Assembly (NCBI GenBank): GCA_035582835.1
Contig: JAYKAV010000933.1
Coordinates: forward strand, 917,625-981,624
Length of the DNA stretch: 64,000 nucleotides
Source: Phoebastria nigripes
Taxonomy: Eukaryota; Chordata; Aves; Procellariiformes; Diomedeidae
Direction: 5' to 3'
Shown in pieces: positions 1 through 11,500 of this stretch. Each line of letters opens with the position of its first letter. The stretch's first letter is position 1. The translations under genes and the position numbers were made by a program. Below the pieces are notes generated by a model that was not told the DNA's origin, did not search any database, and worked only from the letters and a program-made list of their open reading frames with translations.

Positions 1-3000
1 TCTTTGCTACAGATGAAATGCTGGCTTCCAAAGAAAGCTAGCAAGATAGCTAAACAGGCAACACACTACTGAGGACAGACAGCACTTGGGTTCTCTAGCC
101 TGTTTGGACACTGCCTACATGTCTCTCTCGCTGTGTGTCCCTGCTCTCTCATCACTTTCACAGGAGAAATGATAGTGATCTCCATGGGCTAAGCAATTAA
201 AAATTTACTGGAAGAAAGTGCTAAGCAAAAGCCAAAGATTGCAATGTTTAGCCTCCTTTGAGGAGTTCGTATGCAATGTTGCCATCTCCAACATTCAAAA
301 ATTCAGCCTCTCAAACTAATATGTTTTCAATGAGACTATGTGTAATAAAAAACAACGTCTTGCGTTCTTTTTAGTTGTCTTCCAAACTCTTGGGTCTGTA
401 ATGAATAGAGTTTCAGAGGGTTTTGATTTGGCAGCCTCCAAATGAAAGCTGAAACTTGTACTTAGCCCCTTGATTACTGCAAGATCTGTTAAAACTATTT
501 TATTAATAAATTTTGAACAGGATTGAAGTTCCATAAGTAGATTTTTTGGTATAAAAAGACCTGCTTTCTCATTTTTTAGGTGCTATCTCTTCATATCACT
601 CATGCAATTCATGGATTCTAGCCCAGCTAAAATTTCTCGGGTTGACAAAGGCTTCTTTGATCAGCAAAGGGCAAGGACACTTGTGGTTGGAAAGACTGTT
701 GGGAAACCAAGAAATTCTCCTTTTTTTACATCCTCTGTGTTAGTTGGCTGTTTTCCACAGAAGAAAAGGAAGTACTCATCTCCAGCAGTGTTGGACTTAA
801 TTCCAATTTAGTGTGTTAATGACCAAATTCAAAGAATATGAACTCAACAGAAGTCAATTTTAGCAGAGCACAGTTTCACCACAGAGTGTTTTCCCAGACA
901 ACTGAAAGTCCACTGATGTTTACTGCAGCAATTCAGAATTCTTTCTCCATGTCACTAAATGCAAGTGGCCTACAAGCACACTTGATTATACCAACACCTA
1001 AAAGGAAGTCAGTAGCAATCTGTATCTTTCAGATGCCTTTAATGTACATGTTGTTGCAACTTTGAAAAAACAAACAAAAAAATCCCAAAACAAACCAACC
1101 CAAACCAGCCCCACAGTGGAAAAACAACATTTAGTTTAGATTAGATTTTTTTAAAAATTCCTCGTTGATTATTTGTGCTCACTTGCATATTTTCGTATTT
1201 CAGAATTGTCAGGTAGAGAAAACAGAACACTTAGGATCAACCCAATTAAAAAACTTGCCCACTTTCCAGTGGAAAATCCAGGAGGCAGGCATGGCGTTGG
1301 TAAAGATGTTAGTGTTGTGCTCTTCTATAGGATGGGCTTCTTTTGGTGATTTGATTAATATAGCTGTACTTTCTCTCTCCTTGGAACAGGTGTCCTTAGG
1401 GGAGCAAGGAGGGAGTGCTCACTATGTTCCTTTGCCTAGAAGAGCTTGAGTTTTGTTTGGTATATGTAAAGGCTTTGAAAGCCTGCTTATATTCTCTTAC
1501 ATACCTATGCTATTCATTCACAGCAAGGTCATACAGTCTAGGCCTCTGTCATTTCACCATTAGCTTACTGGAACTATTTATCTGCAGGTACATAATTGAT
1601 GGACCTGGAGGTTTAGCATTTCTCCACCCTGCCTTAATACTGTTTAGTACATCATGTTCCAAAACAGATCACAAATGCTTGGGATGTGGACTAGGGTGCT
1701 TTTTACAAACCATTTAACAAGTTGAGGTATGATACCCTAAGCTCTCTGCAGTCTAGGAGTTCTTCATCTTATTGTTCACATTTACAGGAATTCTGAATTG
1801 TGTGATACCTGTTTAAGATTCCACTATTCAAAACAGTTGGGTAAAGAATTAATAAATTTCTGTGGTACAATTTATTTAGGAGAGGTTCTTGGCACTGCTC
1901 AATTTACAGAAACTGCCTAAGGCCAGCAGCTGTGATACTCTTGTTTAGTCATCTCATTAATGACAAGGTGAATGTTACGACTATTTTCTAAAATAGCATG
2001 GTATGGGTGTTTGAAGAAACAATTTTCTTAAACAAAAAAAAAGGGAAAGACTTTGTTCAACTGCAAATCCATGAAATGGACACCATAATTTTATATCTTG
2101 AACTATCCCATTACAGTGGGCAAGTATTGTGCCTGTTTGGAGTCCTATCTTCTAGAGCAAGCTGATTATATCATTGGCTGCACTCATGCACTATAGCTTA
2201 GGTTTTATAAAGGTGAAATACAGAGCATTTGAATCCCACAAATTTGAAGCCTAGCATTTTAATATTCACTTCTTGCAAGACCTCCTGAAATACAAAAGGT
2301 GCCAAAGAAACGGCACCTTAGAACCTACTTCTTTGCCAAAAGTCATCCTGTACAGATGCTCAACTGGAATAACCAGATTGAGAAATAATGATGGGAACTC
2401 TTCTGAAATATCAAAGTGTAGTATTTACTGAACATGCATCAGAGGCTTTGGTATTTGGGTCATCTTAATGCTTCAATCTTCTGGTACTGTGTCATTCTTT
2501 TATTGCGCATACTTGCTCTACTAATGCTTTGTCTTATGATGTGGTCCTTTAATGCTGCTTCTTGTAAAGCTCCCATTTTGTTTTAAATTTGATTGTAACT
2601 GGGTTCACTCTGCGTGACTATTATGAGGAGAAGACCTATAAACCACTCATGTCTTAAACCATGTTATCCTTTACGCATCACTATTATTCCTACTTTCAGG
2701 ATGTTAAGGTGTTAAGAACATGTTTGTGTTTCCTATATACTGTCTTAGCTTGTGAGTGAGCCACAAAAACAAGTTTGGATTGAAGAAGCAAATGTTCTAG
2801 TTCTTCTTGCATTGTTATGGTTAGGTTTTAAAAGACCTTCTTTGGACACTTTGAAAAGTTTAAATATGGTGAGTTTTTTACTGTTTGTTCTTTGACACTC
2901 AGAGCCTCAGAGTTTTGTTTGTCTTCTGAATGAAATAAAAACTGGTCTTTAGGTTTTTTGAGATCCATGGCTCTTCTGAAAGACTTGGGTGTCACTTAGC

Positions 3001-4690
3001 ATGAACAAACGTACATATAAGAAATAACATACTGTGTCTGAATTCTTCCTGCATAATTCTAATCCTGCTGTGATGGCTGGATTTGCTCACTAAATAAGGA
3101 ATCCTGCAGACACTCACACAATGGTCATCTTAAGTGCCCTTCAGATTACCTTCCTGTTCATTGTTGTTTCCCCTTGCATATGGTTGGAAGTGCACTCAGT
3201 GGTATTTCTATTAGGATCTCAGTCTTTCCTGTCCTTGATGATAACCCGCAGTCTCCAGGCATCAAGCAGCTACTGTTTTTGGCAAGAGTTGTCTGTACTT
3301 CTCCAGTATCTATGTATTTAGGTATCTGTATGGCAATGAATGAATCCTATGCATAGGAGATTAGAAAGATTCAATGTCTGTCTTACCCATTATTCCCTGT
3401 GGGAAGGTTTTATTGCAAGTATTTTCCACCATCATTAAAAAAAAAAAAAAAAAAAACCAACAACTTACTGACAGTCAAACTAAACTTTAGTTTTCTTAAT
3501 TTTGCCTAATTACTGCACAAGACAGCCCTTGTGTGAACCTATAGAGGTTTTTTCTTTGCCCATTATTTATAAGCTTTCATATTATGTGAGAGGCTTTAAA
3601 TTTCTCTGGATAAATTATGTGTAGGTAAAATATTAACTTATTATTTTTAATTAACATGTTCAGTAATAATGATGTTTAATTAGTTCAGACCTGCACTGCA
3701 GATTGGCCTGTATGTTTCTGGTTTCTCCAAATATGGATTAAAATTAAGCTTTATAGTTTTATACTGAGGGGTTTTTAAGCTGAAAACAATAGTCAAAAGG
3801 AGTAAACAAATGCAGGATTGTTCTAGTACTCTGCTTCCCCGGCATGTGATATTCTAAAAATACTGAAGTACCTAAGACTACTTTAAGTGTCAAAGAATTT
3901 CTGCAAAATCAAGTCCTTCAAACTGTCTACAAAGCTCCCCCTAAGAAGTTTCTCTAATTAGTTGTAAGGATTTTGAACAGCTGTGATTCTGCTGCAGTAC
4001 AGTCTGAGCCTGACAGGCTAATACCTTAAACAGGGGAAAACATTTTTAATGTACTTTTTAAAGAAGTGTAGACTATGGACACAAATGAATACGTTGTTGA
4101 TAAATCAAAGCCAAGGGGAGGAGGATCCTGTGGCCACAGCAACTTGACATGCTTCCAGCCTTCTCCAGGACTGTTACAGCCCACTTGTTTTACCTTTGCT
4201 ACTTCAGCTCCCTCATACTAATTTCACTTTTGGAGGTGGGGGTGTACTGGGCAGAGAAAGCTGACGCTGGTCAGATAGCTACAGCTGTCAGGAAACAACA
4301 CATTGTACATGAAGGTGTACTCCACACTTCCTACTTGTAGCATGCTTCCTCTCAGGCCACAGAGCCCTAGCCACATGATTTTTAGATATAAGGGACTTTC
4401 CTGTGATCATAGGAGGATTAGGTCACTGCCCTACTGCTTGTTCCCTTCTTGTTGGGGGGTTAGGATTTGATCCAAAACCAACAGAAGTCCGTGGACAGAA
4501 TCTCATTGACTGACACTGGTTTTTAAAGTCAGACTCTATAAATAAAGACAGTCTTCATGGAGTGGAAAGTTTGAATAAATATGATCAACTGAAATGACTG
4601 CTTTCTCCTAAAGTCTCCACCCCGCATCCAGCAGTCCCATCAACCTTCAGTGTGAATGTATATGCTGGGGGCCTAGCAGGAACACAATTC
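1..4690. other. Intergenic DNA, no gene seen
   Basis: AT-rich unique sequence. The open frames here are short (100 codons or fewer), lack paired splice signals and resemble no family I know. A run of about 19 A residues lies near 3438-3456, and a short A/C-rich stretch at about 1068-1110. I see no RNA gene and no young repeat. Confidence 0.6.
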
Positions 4691-5440
4691 GGTCTTACAG
4701 AGTTTTCACAAAATTAAAGATATTCTGAACTTCTGGCATTTTCTAGCCCAGCCTCCTGCCCAAAGCAGGACTACCAGCTGGTAGGTCAGCCATGGCATTG
4801 CCTGGCTGCGTCTAGAAAACCTTAAAGGATGGAGACTCTGCAAACCGGGTGGCCCATTCCAGTACTGCATTACCCACCTGGTGAAAAATTTTTTCTAGCA
4901 TCTGGCTTGAACCTCTGAAGTAGAGACATCTGCTTATGCCACTGGTTGTTGTCTGCCACTATGGAGAAGAATTTGGCTCTATCTTCATAACTGACCTTCA
5001 AGTGACTGTAGGCTTAGCCTCCTTCACCTAACTAAACAAGATGGGCTCCCTCAACCTCTCCTTGTAAGGTATGTGCTCTAGGGCCCCATCTTGGTAGCTG
5101 TCTACTGCATCCTCTCCAGTTTCTCAACATTTTCTTTGAACTGAGGGTCCTAAAGTATTTCAGGTGCAGCCTGACCATTTCTGAGTACTGAGGCATAATG
5201 ACTTCTTTCACCTTGCTGACTGCATTTCTAATGTAGCCCAGTATGCAATTTTCCCCACTTGTGATGAGAGCCCAGTGTTGGCTCATTATCAACTTAGCTT
5301 CCACCATAATCCCTACATCCTTTTCAGCAGGGCTACTTGACAGGCGATTGATCCTTACTTCTTCTTTGCAACCTAATGTTACCCCTATGCTTACCTACCC
5401 TCTAACCAGAAAACCAGCATTTTTCATCCTGTTTTAAGAT
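4690..5440 (-). mobile_element. Old CR1 LINE fragment, minus strand
   Basis: Read on the minus strand, this stretch follows the CR1 3' region. The recognisable blocks on the plus strand are the reverse complements of the usual phrases, such as aaggatggagactctgcaa (4826-4844), tggcccattccagtactgca and ctcctctccagtttctcaac-like text. It is diverged: no open frame survives, and the ATTCTATG tail expected at the left (3') end is missing. Both ends are estimated by eye. Confidence 0.8.
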
Positions 5441-5760
5441 GAACTTGATTTAAAGTTTAAAGGGATTTTGTAGTTGTGCTGTTGGCTTGATCTACTGCAG
5501 AGATAAGCATCAGTTGTACAATCTGCATACAGCTCTACACGCTTCCGTACCTGGGCTGTATTCAGTATGGTGTTTTTCACTGTTACATAGCTTTCCCTCT
5601 AGGCATCCCTCATTGTGGAAAAAGCAGCTATCCAACCTCTTTTTCTGTAATTGCTCTCATTAATTACAGGCAGTTAACAAACCAGCCTGTGAAAATCCAT
5701 CTCCAGTCACTAAAGAGTTACAGTTTGTATATCCGACCAGGAAATTTTAGACATTTGCAG

Positions 5761-5912
5761 GCAGCCAATAAAAGGAGAGATCAACAACGCAGCTGACTCA
5801 TGGGCAGGAAAGCTTGAGCTGTGTTTGAATGCAGTTCAAAGCCGACTCGCACTTGGTAGCTGCAGCAGTTTCACTCCATCGCTCCATAGTTTTTATGCCC
5901 ATATTTCCAGAG
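5761..5912 (+). promoter_or_regulatory. Probable promoter and non-coding first exon of the RIPK2-like gene
   Basis: A CCAATAAAAGG element (about 5765-5775) combines a CCAAT box with a TATA-like core. It is followed by a perfect AP-1 site, TGACTCA (5794-5800). About 100 bases later, ATATTTCCAGAG runs into a strong splice donor, gtaagt, after base 5912. No good ATG frame crosses this donor, so the exon would be 5' untranslated and would splice to the acceptor just before the ATG at 8431. The transcription start is not visible. An AP-1 site fits an inflammation-responsive gene, but that is inference. Confidence 0.5.
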
Positions 5913-8430
5913 GTAAGTTGATTTTTGTTTCCAATTTCTTCTACTGAGACATCTGAATATTAACACAACACAGAGTTTCTTTCATACTAAGGAAAACATC
6001 TTCACTATGAATTACTTTTTAAAAATTGGCTTTAAAATCAGAAACTTGAAATAAATGGTTTTATAGCAGTCTCCCTCCTGCCCCTGCCTGCCCAACTAGG
6101 GGAAGATGACAAAGTTGTCTGAGACTTTTAGTGTCTTACTAAAAAATAATACTAAACCCTTCATTGCAAAGGTCACCTAAGAAATATTGGTTTTGTGGTT
6201 TCATGGTGAGTTTTTTAAAAGGGTCTAGGAGAAAAAGCATTCAGAAGAGCAGAACTACTGAAAAAATGGCTTTGGTACCAAACTTGCAATCTAGGGGGGA
6301 GAGAGAGACTTTCTTATCTGTAATTCCATGATAGTCCCATATTCCATGATTAGTTCCTCCAACTATTTTAGGAATCTGGGTAGCACCCTGGATAAATAAA
6401 AGATCTCTCATTTTAGGGTTAAACTCTTTTGGAGATTATCAGCAAATCACTCTAACTCTAGGTGTGGAAACAGATGTACAAACTCAGACACAAGGACAAT
6501 GGTGCTTGGCCTGTCATGGTTTGTAACACAGAAAGATTGAAGTGGTTTTCATTTTGTTTTTAGAAAATCTCTAGTTAAATTAGGTTTTGCAAATCCAAAA
6601 TAGGAGCTGATGGCTAGGTTTTATTTTTATCTAAGTAGTCAGTTAGCAAGAGTTTAAAAAACTGTTACAGCTTTACTTGATTCAATTTTAAATAGAAACA
6701 GATACTTTCAGGAATGGTTTAGATCCTATATTCATTGTTTAATCTTCCTTGTACTATGTTTGGAGTTCAGCAAATTATTTTGGCTATTTAAATGATTACT
6801 TATCATAGTATACAATAAAAATGGGACATAATTTTGCTCCTGCCAGCCTTCTGATTACCTCCTTTACATTTAGGATTTGTAGATCTGTGTGGTCTGTCTT
6901 TGCAACTTTAAAGGATAAATAGCTCATTTGGAAATTCATCTTCATTCAGAGCAATCTTTTAAAATTTTATTAAACTCTTAACCTGTCTGTCAGCCTCATA
7001 CCATATTAGATTTACTCTTTAAGGAAACTCTTAAGTGAGGCACCTAAGGCAGCTATTGCTTTCAAACTACAATAATCTAACAAAAGCAAAAAATTCAACT
7101 GTGCTTTCCTACCAAAATCAAATACTGTTGAAGCTGAACTGGTAAATCAGCTGCTGAATTTTTATTTGCATTTTGCAAATATTTTTTATTTGCATTAGTT
7201 GCAAAACTGAGCTTAGTACCCCTCTGTGATTGTGAATGTGCCTGCATGGCACAGCTTAGATACTGAGATTAACCAAAAATAAGTTGGTCATGAACTAAAA
7301 GCAGTTCAGCCATGAGCATAGGCTAATTTATCTTCAGTTTTTTATTTCTACTTTAGTCATGGTGAACAAGTGATCTGCTTGAAGTCAGAAGACTTTCAGG
7401 CCTTCTGCATCCCAGGAGCTCTTTTTGTAGAGCCCATCTTCTAGAATGACATAATTCACACTCAACAGTCCTTACTGGTTACTTCAAATTTTTGGCCCTG
7501 TTACTTCAGTTCCCTCATGTGTTTTCTTTTCTAGCCCTGGTCTACTGGACCCTGAAGGGAGTATTCCAGTTTGAGTTCTTCTGACTCACTGACCACTGAT
7601 CTTGCAGTAATCCTTACCAATGGTTTTATCCCATCTGTTTTCTCTGCTTGCTCATTTTCCTCTTTCACCACTGACTTTTGGTTATTCTCTAGTCTAATGT
7701 AGCTTCACAGATGTAATTAAAAATATTACTCATGTAGTAACACAGTGATGCTTTGCAGAGGTTATGTCTAATCCATGTGCATTGCCATGCAATGTGTCTG
7801 AAACATCCAGATGGCCCTAGAGAGTTACGGTATAGACAGAGTATTGGCCAAATTAGTGGCTGCTATAAAGACACAGCTCTGTTTGGCAGAGTTCTGCCAG
7901 CTTACAGCAGCAAGAAATTTGTCTTTTACCTTGCTTTTGCATTGACATGTGATGTTGTATTAAAGAAGATATGCAAGAATGATGCAGAACAGACTTGCAT
8001 GAGTTACTGAATTACCTTTTTTCATGAGAAGCAGGGAAACTGTATTTCTGTCTAGCATGTAACTGTAAGATACTAGTTTGTTGTCTACACAGTTCAGTAT
8101 AACTTTAAAATCACATTTTGTATTATAAATAATGGCCTGACATTTCAAAGTCATCAGATGGAAATAATAATGAGCAATTAATTAGCACCTTGCAGCCTCA
8201 GATGGCAAGTTATGGTCCAGACACTCCTTTGCAATTAGTGCATTTTTCCTGTCTTTATGAGGAAAGTCTGACACAGAGTGGTAAAAGGAAACCTGTTGGA
8301 TTAGGGTAATAGTTATTAGAGAAGTAAGGGGTGGTGCAACTTCACTGTGCTTTGGTAGTAGTGACAAAAAGTAGTCCTTAAAACCTTTTTCTTTTCTGCC
8401 ATTTTTTTCCCCCAAGCCAGCCATCAAGAA

Positions 8431-8582
8431 ATGGCCAAATCATTACCTGTAGTAGCCCAGGAAGATTTGGATAGCTTTACCTTGACCAGGACAGGCTCAG
8501 GCTTTGCACTGAAAGCCTTTCATATTTCTTGGAACACCCCCATCTCGGTGAAGCTGCTGACCAGCCAGGACACTACAGAGAG
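8431..8582 (+). CDS. RIPK2-like coding exon 1 (start codon)
   Basis: ATG in context AAGAAATGG (A at -3, G at +4). It sits 14 to 18 bases after a polypyrimidine acceptor ending cccccaag or gccag. The exon encodes the first 50 residues plus two bases: glycine-loop region and the VK lysine (K41). Donor AG|gtacgt, phase 2. Confidence 0.8.
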
Positions 8583-11500
8583 GTACGTGTCTTATTTGGC
8601 CAACTAACCACGCAGGTGGGCAGCACAGACCTGCAGCGATGGCACCAGAATGAATCGTGGCATGCCCAAGATCATCTGATCCCTAAACACATCTCCATTC
8701 CTAGAAATCCCGACTAGCCAAGAGGCAACTTGAAGGCAGTTATACTGAGAAACAAGCTCTATGGTTTTTTACAAATTTTTATAAAAGTAGAGCTTAATCC
8801 TGAAGTCATTAATTATATCTACTATAATAATGTCTACAAAGTCTGATCAGTAATACTTAGCATACTATGGTATTACATCTTTCTGGAGGTTACTGAAGAG
8901 CTCTCAGTTGAATTTAATCTAAAACAGCATGTACAGGTGAGGGAGTAGAGAAATGGGAGGAGGGAGGGATAATGGTCAGGGTTACAGGACAGGAAGATGT
9001 GTACATTCCTAATTATAAAAACAAACGAGCAGTAACTGATGGGCGTCAGCCTACTGACCACAAAATTCCAGTGTGTGACAAAACCAGAGAAAGTTTCCAA
9101 GAATAACCACAAGCTACTTTTGATGAAGCAAGACCAAAGCATTTTAGGGAATGCACTGACCTGACTGTTTATCAAAAAAGGAGTCTCTGATGTGCATCTA
9201 CAGATTAGCTACTCTTGTTAACTGAGAACGCTGCCATTCAGGTGGCTTTTGTTAAAAGTAAAATACAAAAGTGTCATACTCAAATACATAGTGTTTAATT
9301 TGTTCCATTATAAAGGCAGGGGAGGAAAAAAACAGTATTTCATACAAGTATTTTTAAATTGACAGTTTAAATTGTCAGTGATACTTCAAAAACCAAATGC
9401 TGCCAGGATTTGGGAACAGTTAAAAATTTTAACTTTTGGGGGGGGGGGCAGGGAGTTGCTTGTTTTTTAGACAATAGAAGTCCAGCAATTTTGTAATCAG
9501 AACCAATGTTATTTGTTTGGTAGCTTGTTTAAAGAAAAAAAGTTTCCTCTGTCCCCTGTCCACATTTTCTTTAAATCGAACAAACAAGCCCCAGAACAAA
9601 ACAGTTAAAGTTACAGAAATCAACATTTTACTTTGCTTTGAATTTAACATACTATCCTGATTTGGCACCTTGTCACTTAAACTTGCTCCCTAAAACTAAA
9701 GCCACTGTTCTGCTTTTCTCTTTCTACCATTCTGATCTCGTTTACACTACACAGTGTATAGGAAAGCCGGGAGAATAAACTGTGTTTTACTCCAGCTGCA
9801 AAATGTTTAACTGTGTGCTGATGATAAATATTTAGATTTGTGGAAATAAGTATTAAAACAGGTGGGGCTGTGGATTACTTCTAGTGATTAGTTTACAGGC
9901 TTGTGAATCAACACAGTAAATATGAGAAACTGAAACTAAAGTCTCAATGTAAAGGCTGATTAGAATAATGAGAATGAGCTCCAGGTCTGTTGAAATCAAC
10001 TGAATTTTGAATGAATTTCAATAAATTTTCAGCTCACAAGTACCATAAAGTAGAGATAATCAGATCTTTAAAATCAAACATACAATTAACAAAAACTGAA
10101 CCTGTAGCAGAAGTTATTTCCATGAAAATGCACAATTGAATTGACAGTTCAGTGTTTCCTGTGCACAAAGAAGTAACTGTTTGAAGTCCTTAGACATCAA
10201 AACTTTATTCTTCTGATGATGATCAAAGCAAAGCTTTGTTATCTCTGTAAATAAACTGTTTGAATTCAGGTCTACTATGCAACCACAGTTGAGCTTGAAT
10301 CAAATTTGGCAAAGTCACTAGAGTGGTAACTGCTTCCATCAAATCTGAATTTGGCTTCACTTTTATATCATGCTATGACACGCTATGATATCATATATCA
10401 TTTATATAACATGGTCCCATTAGATAAGCATGGAAGATCGTATTTTCCTTCTAAATATAGATCTCACTAATAGCAAAAGGATACAATACAAGTTCTTGGG
10501 GACAGTAAGAGGAAAAAAACTTGATTTTTCTTAATCTAGCATTTCATATAATTCAGCTTTCTCCTGCCTTCGCACTTGAATCCTGCTTTAAACTGTGCTC
10601 TTATGTTCATATTAAAGCATCCAGAGGTCTTTCACGTTATATTAGAAAAATACACTACACAAAGGATTGCTTCATTTTCTTGGAATTGTTTGGAAGATGA
10701 TATAATATTGCTTTTATTGGTAAAATTATATTAGCTTGTGTTCAACCATATGGTTATCTCTCATTTCCATATCCTACACTACCTCTTCTCTAGCTGAAAT
10801 TCCCTTAGATCTAATCTGCCTCTAACCCTTGCTATTTTTTACAGGGAGTGGAAGTTGCTACTTCAGGATATAGCAAATGTCAGACGCTATGAGTCTGAAC
10901 GTCTCCTGCCTTCTCTTGGGATTTACCAGTACCATGGACTTCTGGGGATAGTGACTGAATGGATGAACAATGGATCCCTCCACTCGCTCATCCATGAGGT
11001 ACATAAAAGAAGTCATCTTTTATAGGACTGTCGTGGTTTAACCCCAGCCAGCAACTAAGCACCACACAGACGCTCGCTCACTCCACGCCCCGGTGGGATG
11101 GGGGAAAGAATTGGAAGGTAAAAGTGAGAAAACTTGTGGGTTGAGACAAAGACAGTTTAATAGGTAAAGCAAAAGCCATGCGCGCAAGCAAAGCAAAACA
11201 AGGAATTCATTCACCACTTCCCATGGGCAGGCAGGCGTTCAGCCATCTCCAGGAAAGCAGGGCTCCATCACGTGTCATGGTTACTTGGGAAGACAAATGC
11301 CATCACTCCAAACATCCCCCCCTTCCTTCTTCTTCCCCCAGTTTTATATGCTGAGCATGACGTCATATGGTCAGGTTGTTGTGCTTGTTCTCAGAGTTGT
11401 GTTATGTAACACCTTACTTGCTGTATATGTTCCCTGTTGTGCTGTTTATCACCTCTGGGTGCTGGATTAAGGTTATAATTTTGCTGTACTGTGTAACACT

